Positions 37,264-45,550 of a stretch of 64,000 nt of DNA are shown here, piece after piece. The notes under the pieces were generated by a model, which was not told the DNA's origin, made no database searches, and saw only the letters and a program-made list of their open reading frames with translations. Positions within the stretch are counted from its first letter, which is position 1, and each line of letters opens with the position of its first letter. Source of the stretch: DASVDE01 sp963740065 (GTDB taxonomy: Bacteria > Actinomycetota > Thermoleophilia > Solirubrobacterales > 70-9); assembly GCA_963740065.1 (NCBI GenBank), contig CAVUCS010000006.1, positions 186,001 to 250,000 on the forward strand, given 5' to 3'. The translations under genes were made by a program, and so were the position numbers.

Positions 37264-39096
37264 TCAGACGGCGCACTCCCCCTCGCCGCGCTCGACTCTG
37301 TAGGGCTCGCTTCGGCTCCAGTCGACAAAGTGCTCGACCGTCTCGGGAGTGAACTCGATCGGCATCGTCAGGTCCGCGATCTCTTCCTCGAAGCGCTTCG
37401 TCTCGAGCCGCTCAGCGAAGGCGTTGAACTCCTCGCCGTCGGAGCGTTCGGCCTCATACAGCCGGACCCAGCGCTCAACCGCGTCGGGGACGCGCTTGGC
37501 GGGAAGGCGGGCCTTGAGCCGCTTGCCGAAGACGATCTCGCCGCCGACGTAGTTACCGCCGATGTGCGGAATGTAGGCGGGGATCTGGCGGTCACCGACT
37601 CTCAGCGAGGCGCCGTAGAAGCCGATGTTGGCGATGTGGTGCTGGCTGCACCCGTTCGGGCAGCCGCTCATCTTTACGTGGATCTGCCTGGTCAGCTCGT
37701 CATCGATATCCATCGATTGGAGCCGTTCCTTGACGGCGCGATTGAGGCCCATCGAGCTGGTGATCCCGAGTTTGCAGCTGTCTGTGCCGGGGCAGCTGAC
37801 GACGTCGGTGATCTCCCGCGCGCCCGCCTCGTTCAAGCCCAACTCGCCGAGGCGCTGCCAGACCTCATATAGAGACTCATCGCGCACCCAGCGCAGGACG
37901 AAATTCTGTTGCACCGTGCTGCGCGCGTAGCCGCCGGTGAACTCGCGCATGATCGCGGCGAGGCCACGGAACTGCTCCGGCGTCAGGTCGCCGCGCTCGA
38001 CCTTCACCTCAACGGTGGAAAAGCCCTCCTGGCGCTGGGCCTGGACGTTGCCTTCAAGGAAGCGGTCGAACTCGGAGCGGTCGCCATTGGGTGAGGCGGT
38101 AGCGGCGGGGACGGGAGGCGCGCCGGCCTCCTCGTCGTCATCGAAGCGCAGGCGGTCGACGGCGTACTCGCGCTCGTCGGCCCAGTCGCCCTTGAGCTCC
38201 TCGTCGACCATCTCGCGGAAGGCCTCAATCCCGACCTTGTCGACCAGGACCTTGATCCGGGCGCGGGCGCGGTTGACGCGCAGCCACTCCTGGCGGTCGA
38301 AGATCCGCAGCGCCGCCTCGGCGACCTTGAGGTACTCGCCGTCGTCGGCGGAGACGAACTCACTCAGCGTCGGCGCGACCCGGGCCATGATCGAAGTGCC
38401 GCCGCCGACCCGCATCTCGAAGCCGCGCACCCCGTCGCGCTCACGCGCGATGAAGGCGATGTCGTGGATGCCGCTGATCGCGCGGTCGGCGTCGGAGCCG
38501 GTGAACGAAGTCTTGATCTTGCGCGGCATCAGCTGCGTGGTCGGGTGGCGGACGAAGTAGCGGACGTAAGCGCCGGCGTAGGGCGTCGGGTCGAAGACCT
38601 CGTCGGGAGCGACGCCCGCCCAGGGATCGCCGGTGACGTTGCGCACCGTGTTGCCGCAGCCCTCGCGCGAGGAGAGCCCGACAGCGGAGATCTCGCGGAT
38701 CAGCGCCTCCATGTCTCTCAGCGGCACGTGGTGGATCTGGATGTTCTGCCGGGTGGTGATGTGGCCTTTGTTCAGCGGGGCCCATTTCTCGACCACGGTG
38801 CCGAAAGCCTCCATCTGCTCCGGCGTGACGCCGCCGAAGGGGAGCTTCACTCGGACCATCTGCACATCGGCCTGGCGCTGGCCGTAGACACCCTGTTTGA
38901 GGCGGAAGCCGATGAATTGGTCTTCGGGCGTGTCGCCCGCGAGGAACTTCTCAGCCTCGTTGTCGAAGTCGTCGAACTCGCGCTCGATGATCGGAATTAC
39001 GTACCCGGGGACGTTCTCGTAGGTCTCCGGGTTCTCCAGCGTCCCGACCCGCCCCTTGCCGTCCTGCTTCTTGCCTTCCTCGACAGTTAGTTCCAT
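37264..39096 (-). CDS. sir: Ferredoxin-dependent sulfite/nitrite reductase (NirA/Sir type)
   Basis: 610 residues. Two ferredoxin-like half-domains: first with VRVKLPFGGVTPEQMEAFGTVVEKWAPLNKGHITTRQNIQIHHVPL, siroheme-binding STGREGCGNTVRNVTGDP-like LSSREGCGNTVRNVTGDP, second with ATGYARSTVQQ-like GYARSTVQQNFVLRW. Cluster cysteines: CPGTDSCKLGITSS and SGCPNGCSQHHIANIGF (four Cys for the 4Fe-4S/siroheme unit). In a sulfate operon the substrate is sulfite. First gene of the operon; a dyad at 39113-39128 lies 16 nt upstream of the start. Confidence 0.93.
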   Translation of the reverse strand: MELTVEEGKKQDGKGRVGTLENPETYENVPGYVIPIIEREFDDFDNEAEKFLAGDTPEDQFIGFRLKQGVYGQRQADVQMVRVKLPFGGVTPEQMEAFGTVVEKWAPLNKGHITTRQNIQIHHVPLRDMEALIREISAVGLSSREGCGNTVRNVTGDPWAGVAPDEVFDPTPYAGAYVRYFVRHPTTQLMPRKIKTSFTGSDADRAISGIHDIAFIARERDGVRGFEMRVGGGTSIMARVAPTLSEFVSADDGEYLKVAEAALRIFDRQEWLRVNRARARIKVLVDKVGIEAFREMVDEELKGDWADEREYAVDRLRFDDDEEAGAPPVPAATASPNGDRSEFDRFLEGNVQAQRQEGFSTVEVKVERGDLTPEQFRGLAAIMREFTGGYARSTVQQNFVLRWVRDESLYEVWQRLGELGLNEAGAREITDVVSCPGTDSCKLGITSSMGLNRAVKERLQSMDIDDELTRQIHVKMSGCPNGCSQHHIANIGFYGASLRVGDRQIPAYIPHIGGNYVGGEIVFGKRLKARLPAKRVPDAVERWVRLYEAERSDGEEFNAFAERLETKRFEEEIADLTMPIEFTPETVEHFVDWSRSEPYRVERGEGECAV

Positions 39097-39112
39097 CCCG
39101 AGGAAAATAGCA

Positions 39113-39128
39113 AATCCCGACCGGGATT
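39113..39128. promoter_or_regulatory. Candidate operator for the sulfate assimilation operon
   Basis: AATCCCG, 2 nt, CGGGATT: a perfect 7-bp inverted repeat 16 nt upstream of the sir start codon. Its position and compact shape fit a dimeric repressor, for example of the Rrf2/CymR kind that controls sulfur genes in other Gram-positives; the regulator is not in the window. Confidence 0.5.
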
Positions 39129-39152
39129 AAGGCATTTAGCTCACAGAGCCGC

Positions 39153-39197
39153 TCCGCTGCGAGTTATGCCGGTATGTCAGAGATAAGTCGCAGCGGA
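39153..39197. repeat. Hairpin repeat family A, copy 2 (inverted orientation)
   Basis: 15-bp arms TCCGCTGCGAGTTAT / ATAAGTCGCAGCGGA with one mismatch; the loop carries TATGTCAG, the reverse complement of the CTGACATA loop of the other copies. Ends 7 nt from the dodecin stop and lies between dodecin and the sulfate operon promoter. Confidence 0.88.
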
Positions 39198-39204
39198 AGC
39201 TGCG

Positions 39205-39414
39205 TTAGTCGACCTCTGTGCCCTCGATCAGGAAGGCCACGCGGACGTGGGCGCGGTACTCGTCGAGGTTCTCGCCTCGGATGCCCGTCGAGACGATGTC
39301 CACGGCGCGGATGTTCCGCAGCGTGCCCTGCGCGTGGTTCAGCGCCTGGCGCGCGGCGTCGTCGGTGGACGTCTTGGAGCTTCCCACCAATTCGATGATC
39401 TTCACGACAGCCAT
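39205..39414 (-). CDS. Dodecin
   Basis: 69 residues from ATG 39414. VVKIIELVGSSKTSTDDAARQALNHAQGTLRNIRAVDIVSTGIRGENLDEYRAHVRVAFLIEG is a typical dodecin: beta-alpha-beta-beta, with the flavin-stacking region. Dodecamers bind two FMN/riboflavin per interface and buffer free flavin or CoA. Overlaps the 3' end of the next small gene by 13 nt. Confidence 0.92.
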   Translation of the reverse strand: MAVVKIIELVGSSKTSTDDAARQALNHAQGTLRNIRAVDIVSTGIRGENLDEYRAHVRVAFLIEGTEVD

Positions 39415-39599
39415 TGCGACCCTCCTTGTAGATCCTGCACGGTGCCCTTCGCGCTGACCCCCTCGACCAGTGCCGCCCGCTGCCACGGGCTCACCCGCTC
39501 CGGCTCGGCTGCGACAGGCGCCGCGGTATCCGCCACGAACCGCTGGATTGCCGCCGCCACAGCGGCCGCTTCATCCCCGGTGGCGGTCTTCCGAGCCAT
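39402..39599 (-). CDS. Small protein, possibly acyl-CoA carboxylase epsilon-like subunit
   Basis: 65 residues: a short helix (DEAAAVAAAIQRFVADT), a Pro/Ala/Glu linker, and SPWQRAALVEGVSAKG with a conserved-looking Trp. This resembles the small epsilon subunits of actinobacterial acyl-CoA carboxylases, which have an N-terminal helix and a C-terminal Trp/Arg motif. No carboxyltransferase gene is adjacent. It is coupled to dodecin by overlap. Weak call; the ORF could be only a leader. Confidence 0.45.
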   Translation of the reverse strand: MARKTATGDEAAAVAAAIQRFVADTAAPVAAEPERVSPWQRAALVEGVSAKGTVQDLQGGSQWLS

Positions 39600-39624
39600 C
39601 CCTGCAAGCCTACCGCTGCGCTGG

Positions 39625-41322
39625 CTACCCGTTGAGGCCCGGCACCGGTCTGCCGTGCTTGACGATCGAGCATCTGAACGGCTCGGGATCGAAGGAATCG
39701 GTCAGCGCTCGTCCGGCTGATCTGCCACTGGCCGGTCTTCTTCTCATCGCCGGAGTGCCGCGCCCGCATTGAATTGAGACATCGCGGACACCGTCGCGGG
39801 CATCGATCACATCGTCGCCGCCGCGGCCGAAGAATTGGTCGGCGCCGGGCTGGCCGAGCATCGCGTTGGGGCCGGCATCGCCGATCAACACGTCGTTGTC
39901 GAAGGAGCCTTCCATGTCCTCATTGGTGCGGGAGAGGCGAACGGGATTACAGCCTCTGATCGCGTCAACCCAAGCTTTGCCCGCGGGGAAGGAGATGATC
40001 AACAAGCCGGGATGAGCCTGGGTCTCGGCGAAGGAAGCGTCGTCGCGCCCCTCCCCACCGACGATCGCGCCGCCCGCACAGCCACCGCCCGCGGCGAGCA
40101 GATCGCCGTGCTTACCCCCATATAAAAAGGTAGGGCCGGGGAGACCGCCGACCAGGCCGTCGGCGCCAGGACCCCCGTAGAGCCGGTCGGCGCCGGGGCC
40201 GGACTCGATCAGATCGTCCTCGGGGCCGCCTCTGATTGTGTCGTTGCCGGGACCACCGGCAAGGCGCACATTCTCAACGGAAGCGAGGGAGCCCTCGACC
40301 CGGAGCCGGTCATTGCCGGAGCCAAGGTCGACGGTAAGCCAGCGGGCGGGTCCTCTGGCGGGACAGACGGCTTGAGAGGTATCCGCCGAGGGGCGCGAAC
40401 ATCCGGGGCTGAGGGCGATCCCCTTGGCGGCGGTCACTACAAAGGCGCCGCCGCTGAAGGCGACGGTGAGATCGTCGCGGCCACCGCCACCGACGATGGT
40501 GAGGCCGGCGCCGCCGTTGGGAGTCGGGTCGAGCCCCACGTAGGCGGACCCTCTGGGAGCGCGCTCTCTGCCGCAGGAGATGCGGCCGGGGCCACCCTTG
40601 CAACCGTCTACACCCTGGCCGCCGTCGAGCGTGTCGCGCCCCTTGCGGCCAAAGATGTGGTCGTCGCCCGGGCCGCCGTCGATCACGTTAGGGCCATCGT
40701 TGCCGGTCAGCACGTCACGGAACGCCGAGCCCTCGAGGTTCTCGAAGCGAAAGAGCTTGTCGTGCCCGTCGCCGTATGCCCGGTGAGCATCGAGAGAGGC
40801 CCAAACTCCCGCTCCCTTGTTGCTGGCGACATCGGTGGCGAAGGAGGCGATATCGCCCTTCCCGGCGCCACCGTCCATGCGGTCCCAGCCGTAGTCGCCG
40901 TGGACGAGATCACCATCGCCGGGGCCGCCGGTTGCGATGTCGATGCCAAGGCTCCCTGCGACTTCATCGCCATCGCCCGGGCCACCGTTCAAGTGGTCGT
41001 CGCCGAGGTCGCCGATCACCACGTCCCCGTCACCGGCGCCGCCGTTTGCCGTGTCGTTGCCGCGCCCGCCGTGGATCAGATCGGCCCCCGGCCCACCGCA
41101 AAGCAGGTCGTTGCCGAGGCTGCCGATGATCGTGTCGTCACCCAGGCCGCCCCAAATCACATCGCGACCCGGGGTCCCCCGCAGGACGTCGGCTCTGTCG
41201 GTCCCGACGATTCTCGCCCGCCGCCCATGGCAGCGCGGTACGTCGTCTTCGGCTCCCGATGCGGCGCCAATCGAAACAAGGGCGACCGCAACGAGAGCCA
41301 CCCCTGCAATGGTCGCCCTCAT
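39625..41322 (-). CDS. Secreted RTX/hemolysin-type calcium-binding repeat protein
   Basis: 565 residues. Signal peptide (ATIAGVALVAVALVSIGAASG). From about 40 it consists of GGxGxD-type nonapeptides in two blocks (GGLGDDTIIGSLGNDLLCGGPGADLIHGGRGND near 58-90 and GGPGNDTIRGGPEDDLIESGPGADRLYGG near 355-383), separated by stretches with paired cysteines. Such parallel beta-rolls bind calcium outside the cell. No type I secretion genes are adjacent; Sec export is implied by the signal. Function unknown. The start overlaps the ALDH stop by 4 nt. Confidence 0.85.
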   Translation of the reverse strand: MRATIAGVALVAVALVSIGAASGAEDDVPRCHGRRARIVGTDRADVLRGTPGRDVIWGGLGDDTIIGSLGNDLLCGGPGADLIHGGRGNDTANGGAGDGDVVIGDLGDDHLNGGPGDGDEVAGSLGIDIATGGPGDGDLVHGDYGWDRMDGGAGKGDIASFATDVASNKGAGVWASLDAHRAYGDGHDKLFRFENLEGSAFRDVLTGNDGPNVIDGGPGDDHIFGRKGRDTLDGGQGVDGCKGGPGRISCGRERAPRGSAYVGLDPTPNGGAGLTIVGGGGRDDLTVAFSGGAFVVTAAKGIALSPGCSRPSADTSQAVCPARGPARWLTVDLGSGNDRLRVEGSLASVENVRLAGGPGNDTIRGGPEDDLIESGPGADRLYGGPGADGLVGGLPGPTFLYGGKHGDLLAAGGGCAGGAIVGGEGRDDASFAETQAHPGLLIISFPAGKAWVDAIRGCNPVRLSRTNEDMEGSFDNDVLIGDAGPNAMLGQPGADQFFGRGGDDVIDARDGVRDVSIQCGRGTPAMRRRPASGRSAGRALTDSFDPEPFRCSIVKHGRPVPGLNG

Positions 41323-42761
41323 TCGAAGTTGATCATTACATGCTTAATTCGGGTGTAGTCCTCGAGCCCGTAGATGGACAGATCCTTGCCGTAGCCGGAC
41401 TCCTTGAAGCCGCCGTGGGGCATCTCGGCGACGATCGGAATGTGGTCGTTGATCCAGACGCAGCCGAAGTCGAGCGCGTTGGAGACGCGCATCGCGCGAC
41501 CGACGTCCCGAGTCCAGACCGAGGAAGCGAGCCCGTAGCGGGTGCCGTTGGCCCACTCGATCGCCTTCTCCTCGTCGGAGAAGGGCTGCACGGTGATCAC
41601 CGGACCGAAGATCTCGTTCTGGATCATCTCGTCGTTCTGCTCGAGGCCGGCGACAACGGCCGGCTCAAGGAAGAAACCCGGCAGGTCGGGCTGCGCCCCA
41701 CCGGTGACGATCTCAGCGGTTCCGGGGCGACGTTCGAGGAAGCCCGCGACCCGCTCACGCTGGCGCTCGGAGTTGACCGGGCCCAGTGTCGTCTCCTTGG
41801 AGGTCGTATCGCCCATGACCATGCCCTGGGCCTCGGCGGAGAGGCCGGAGACGACGTCGTCGTAGATGTCCTTGGAAGCGAGAACCCGGGTCGCCGCCGT
41901 GCAGTCCTGGCCGGCGTTGTAGTAGCCGCAGGCGGCGATCGTTTCCATCGCGGTCTCCATGTCTGCATCGTCAAAGATCACGACCGGGGCCTTGCCGCCA
42001 AGCTCGAGGTGGACCCGCTTGAGACTGTCGGCGGCCGCCTTCGCGATCCACTTGCCGGTCCCCGGAGAGCCGGTGAGGCTGACCATCCCAACGTCGGGAT
42101 GGGTGACCAACTCCGATCCCGCCGGCTCGCCATGTCCGCCGATCACGTTGAACACTCCCGGAGGGAGGATCTCCGAGCACCACTCGGCGAACAGCAGGGT
42201 CGTCAGCGGCGTCGTCTCGGCCGGCTTGAGGACGACCGTGTTGCCGGCGGCGAGAGCCGGGCCGATCTTCCAGACCATCATCATCATCGGGTAATTCCAG
42301 GGAGTGATCTGGCCGACCACTCCGACCGGCTCGCGGCGGATGAACGAGGTGTGGCCCTCCATGTACTCACCGGCGGCGCGCCCCTCCATGCAGCGAGCGG
42401 CGCCGGCGAAGAAGCGCAACTGGTCGGCCATCACGGGCACTTCGTCCTCGGCCATCGCGCCGCGCGGCTTGCCGGCGTCGGCGGCCTCGAGGTCGGCGAT
42501 CTCCTCGCCGCGCTCCTCAATCAGGTCGGCCATACGCAGCAACGCGTGGGCACGCTCCCCGGGCGGGGTCGCGGCCCAACCGTCAAAGGCCTTCTTCGCC
42601 GCCTCGACGGCGCGGTCGACATCCGCCTTGGTCGAAAGCGGCGCTTCGGCAATCACCTCGCCGGTGGCTGGATTGACCACATCCTCGGCTCCCCCCTCCA
42701 CCGGATCGACAGCTTCACCGCCGATGAAGTTCTTCAACGCGATCTTTTGGGCGACAGCCAT
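41319..42761 (-). CDS. NAD-dependent aldehyde dehydrogenase, gamma-aminobutyraldehyde/betaine-aldehyde type
   Basis: 480 residues. QITPWNYPMMMMVWKIGPALAAGNTVVLKPAETTPL (cofactor), ELGGKAPVVIFDDAD (general base Glu), GYYNAGQDCTAATRVL (catalytic Cys), EIFGPVITVQPFSDEEKAIEWANGTRYGLASSVWT. Best match by pattern is PatD/PuuC-type dehydrogenases oxidising 4-aminobutyraldehyde from putrescine. Neighbours support amine catabolism (transaminase, polyamine transporter). A family A hairpin lies between this gene and the upstream alanine dehydrogenase. Confidence 0.88.
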   Translation of the reverse strand: MAVAQKIALKNFIGGEAVDPVEGGAEDVVNPATGEVIAEAPLSTKADVDRAVEAAKKAFDGWAATPPGERAHALLRMADLIEERGEEIADLEAADAGKPRGAMAEDEVPVMADQLRFFAGAARCMEGRAAGEYMEGHTSFIRREPVGVVGQITPWNYPMMMMVWKIGPALAAGNTVVLKPAETTPLTTLLFAEWCSEILPPGVFNVIGGHGEPAGSELVTHPDVGMVSLTGSPGTGKWIAKAAADSLKRVHLELGGKAPVVIFDDADMETAMETIAACGYYNAGQDCTAATRVLASKDIYDDVVSGLSAEAQGMVMGDTTSKETTLGPVNSERQRERVAGFLERRPGTAEIVTGGAQPDLPGFFLEPAVVAGLEQNDEMIQNEIFGPVITVQPFSDEEKAIEWANGTRYGLASSVWTRDVGRAMRVSNALDFGCVWINDHIPIVAEMPHGGFKESGYGKDLSIYGLEDYTRIKHVMINFE

Positions 42762-42779
42762 ACTCCCTCCAATCTCAGC

Positions 42780-42826
42780 TTCCGCTGCGACTTATGCCTG
42801 ACATACCGAGATAAGTCGCAGCGGAA
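42780..42826. repeat. Hairpin repeat family A, copy 3
   Basis: Perfect 16-bp arms TTCCGCTGCGACTTAT and complement, then a diverged inner stem around the ACATA loop. Lies 22 nt after the ald stop and 18 nt before the ALDH start on the minus strand. Confidence 0.9.
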
Positions 42827-42848
42827 CGGGTTTTTGCGCGGCGGATCG

Positions 42849-43973
42849 TCATGCGGGGATCGCCAGGGCCTCTTCGACCGGCACGTATTCGGCGCCGACT
42901 CCTTCGGCAACCGCCGGGTGGGTGACCGCGCCGTTCGCCACGTTCACTCCCAGGCGCAGACCGGGGTCGAGCCGGATCGCGCCAGCTGCGCCATGGTCGG
43001 CGAGGGCGATCACGTATGGAAGGGTCGCGTTGGTCAGCGCGTGGGTCGACGTGATCGGAACCGCGCCGGGCATGTTGGCGACGCAGTAGTGGGTGATCCC
43101 GTCGACCTCGAAGGTCGGATCGCGGTGGGTAGTGGGGCGCGAGGTCTCAAAGCAGCCGCCCTGGTCAATCGCGACATCCACCAGGACCGCGCCGGGCTTC
43201 ATCAGCGCCAGCTGATCGCGGCGGATGACGAAGGGGGCGCGGGCGCCGTGAACCAGCACGGCGCCGATCACCAAGTCGACGCGGGGCAGCATCTCCTCAA
43301 CCGCCAGCGTGGTCGAGTAGACCGTTGAGCAACCGCCGGCGAACGCCATGTCCAGTTCCCTCAAGCGGTCAATCGACTTGTCGTAGACGAAGACGTCGGC
43401 CCCCATTCCAATCGCGACGAAAGCGGCGTTCATGCCGACCGCGCCGCCGCCAATCACCATCACGTTGGCGGCCGCGACACCGGGGACGCCACCGAGCAGA
43501 ATGCCACGACCCCCGAGCGGCTTCTCCAGCATGAAAGCGCCGGCCTGGGTGGCGATCTTGCCGGCAATCTCACTCATCGGCGCCAGCAGGGGCAGGTGTC
43601 CGTGGGCGTCCTCGACCGTCTCGTAGGCGACGCAGGTGGCGCCGGAGCCGCAAAGGCCACGGGTCTGCTCGGGATCGGGGGCGAGGTGAAGGTAGGTGAA
43701 GAGGAGCTGTCCGCCGCGCAGCATCTCGATTTCAGCGGGCTGAGGCTCCTTGACCTTGAGGACCATCTCGGCCTCGGCAAAGACGGCGGGCGCGTCGGGC
43801 GCGATGCGAGCGCCCTGCGCCTCGAAGTCGGCGTCAGCTATAGCGCTTCCCTCGCCGGCGCCGGCCTCGATCACCACCTCGTGACCGTGCTCGCAGGCCT
43901 CGCGTACCCCGGCTGGAGTGATCGCAACTCGGTACTCATCGGGCTTGATCTCTCTGGGAACGCCGATCTTCAT
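42849..43973 (-). CDS. ald: Alanine dehydrogenase
   Basis: 374 residues. MKIGVPREIKPDEYRVAITPAGV, catalytic YLHLAPDP, KVKEPQP (Lys74 region), Rossmann GVPGVAAANVMVIGGGAVGMNAA, and SRPTTHRDPTFEVDGITHYCVANMPGAVPITST. Interconverts alanine and pyruvate + ammonia with NAD, which would regenerate pyruvate as amino acceptor for the omega-transaminase nearby. The start overlaps the PucR stop by 4 nt. Confidence 0.95.
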   Translation of the reverse strand: MKIGVPREIKPDEYRVAITPAGVREACEHGHEVVIEAGAGEGSAIADADFEAQGARIAPDAPAVFAEAEMVLKVKEPQPAEIEMLRGGQLLFTYLHLAPDPEQTRGLCGSGATCVAYETVEDAHGHLPLLAPMSEIAGKIATQAGAFMLEKPLGGRGILLGGVPGVAAANVMVIGGGAVGMNAAFVAIGMGADVFVYDKSIDRLRELDMAFAGGCSTVYSTTLAVEEMLPRVDLVIGAVLVHGARAPFVIRRDQLALMKPGAVLVDVAIDQGGCFETSRPTTHRDPTFEVDGITHYCVANMPGAVPITSTHALTNATLPYVIALADHGAAGAIRLDPGLRLGVNVANGAVTHPAVAEGVGAEYVPVEEALAIPA

Positions 43974-45541
43974 GCGTGGGTCCCCTCTCCCAGCAACTCA
44001 CGCGCCCGCAACGCCAGCCAGAACTCGATCCGGTCGTGGGCGCGAGAGAGATCGCGCCCGGTCAGCTCCTCGACCTTGCGCATGCGGTAGCGAAGGGTGT
44101 GGCGATGGCAGTAGACCTCGCGGGCGGCTTTCTCCCACTGCCCGTTCTGCTCGATGAAGGCCTCAAGCGAGCGCAACAGCTCGCCGCCGTACTCGTCGTC
44201 GCCCTCTTCGATCGGGCCCAGGACGCTGTCGCAATAGAGGCGCAGGGCATCATCGTCGGAGAGGGAGAGGAGGAGGGTGAAGGCGCCAAGGTCTCTCCAG
44301 GAAGCGACCTCGGGACCGCTCCCGTTCTCGAAGCCGGTCGCTTCGAGGGCGCAGCGTGCCTCGTGAAAGGAGTGGCGCAGGTCCTCGGGAAGGGCAGGGC
44401 GACTGGCTGCGGCGCGCACGGCGCCACGTTCGGCGATCAGCGCTCTGCGGGCGTCGGCGGCAAGGTCGACCGGGTCGCGATCGGCGGCGTCGACGACGGC
44501 GCAGAGCAGCTCGCGGCCGCCAACGCTGTGCGGAGCGACGACGGCCGGGCAGGCATCGGCGGCGAGGGCCCGCTCCAGGGCGGGCTCGGCGGCGGAAGGG
44601 TCATCGAGGGCAAAGACGAGGACGGCGGTCTCGTTGCCAATCCCGAAGGGCTCGAGGCGCCGGCGCAACTCGGAGGGGTCAAGGCGCCCGCCGAGCGCGC
44701 CCGCCAGCACGTCGCCGGCGAGGCGACGTTCCGTCTCCCGCGCGACGCGGCGGCGCATCAGCTCCAGAGCGACGACTGCGACGGCCTGCTGCAGGATGAG
44801 GCGCTCAAAGTCACCCAGCCCACCGCTGTCGCGGACGATGACAACCCAGGCCTGGGGCGGGCCGCCACCCGGCGAGATCACCGGGTGAGCGAGAGCGCGC
44901 CCGGCAAGCGACGGATGCGCCGGCACGAACGGGTGGCCGTCGCTGCTGTGCGACACGGCCTCTTTGCGGATCGCGCCGGCGGCGTCCGCCGAGAGCTCCC
45001 GGCGAAAACCACGACCGGCGATTCGCTCGCCGTGATTGTCGAGGATCGCGACGGTGCCGCCGACGGCGCTGGAAATCGTCCCGGCGATCTCTTCCAACCC
45101 GCGCTCCTCCAGCACCAGCCGCTCCAACCTGCGCTGCACCGCGATTCCTCGCTGCAGAACCTCATACTGCTCGTTGACAAGGCGCGCGAAGGCTTTCTCG
45201 GTGATCGCGATGAACGGAGTCGAGTAGGGAACCTCGAAGAGCGGAAAGTCGCGCTTCTTCGCTTCGTCGCGCAGAGCTTTGGGCAATCTGGCGTGGCTGA
45301 ACCCGGTGCCGAATCCGAGGCCGGCCAGGTTGTGCTCAACCAGTTGGCCGATGTATTTGCGCTGTTTGGTCGCGGTGTCCAACGGGATGCCGGTGGTCAG
45401 CATCAGCTCTCCGCCGGAAAGCCACGGGGTTGGGTCTTCGAGCTCGGAGATATGGACCCAGCGCACGGGCGCCCCGGCCGCCTGCGTCCCGGCCGCGAGG
45501 TCGAGGCCAAGCTCGTCGAGGAGGCTCTGGACGGTGAGCAA
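43970..45541 (-). CDS. PucR-family transcriptional regulator
   Basis: 523 residues. N-terminal PucR domain (LTVQSLLDELGLDLAAGTQAAGAPVRWVHISELEDPTPWLSGGELMLTTGIPL), a central GAF/GGDEF-like region, and C-terminal HTH_30: LRSLEAFIEQNGQWEKAAREVYCHRHTLRYRMRKVEELTGRDLSRAHDRIEFWLALRA. The family senses purine, amine or amino-acid status. Cotranscribed with ald (4-nt overlap) and 9 nt after the class III transaminase gene, so likely the local activator/repressor of amine catabolism. Confidence 0.9.
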   Translation of the reverse strand: MLTVQSLLDELGLDLAAGTQAAGAPVRWVHISELEDPTPWLSGGELMLTTGIPLDTATKQRKYIGQLVEHNLAGLGFGTGFSHARLPKALRDEAKKRDFPLFEVPYSTPFIAITEKAFARLVNEQYEVLQRGIAVQRRLERLVLEERGLEEIAGTISSAVGGTVAILDNHGERIAGRGFRRELSADAAGAIRKEAVSHSSDGHPFVPAHPSLAGRALAHPVISPGGGPPQAWVVIVRDSGGLGDFERLILQQAVAVVALELMRRRVARETERRLAGDVLAGALGGRLDPSELRRRLEPFGIGNETAVLVFALDDPSAAEPALERALAADACPAVVAPHSVGGRELLCAVVDAADRDPVDLAADARRALIAERGAVRAAASRPALPEDLRHSFHEARCALEATGFENGSGPEVASWRDLGAFTLLLSLSDDDALRLYCDSVLGPIEEGDDEYGGELLRSLEAFIEQNGQWEKAAREVYCHRHTLRYRMRKVEELTGRDLSRAHDRIEFWLALRARELLGEGTHA

Positions 45542-45550
45542 AATCGGCCT

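Noticed and set aside
37248..37328. Longer CysH N-terminus starting inside sir
   Set aside because: It would overlap sir by 65 nt and is low-complexity; ATG 37247 gives the ordinary family length.
41259..43328. 689-codon plus-strand open frame opposite the aldehyde dehydrogenase
   Set aside because: Antisense to ALDH and alanine dehydrogenase with clear catalytic motifs; the frame even runs through a hairpin repeat. Not a gene.
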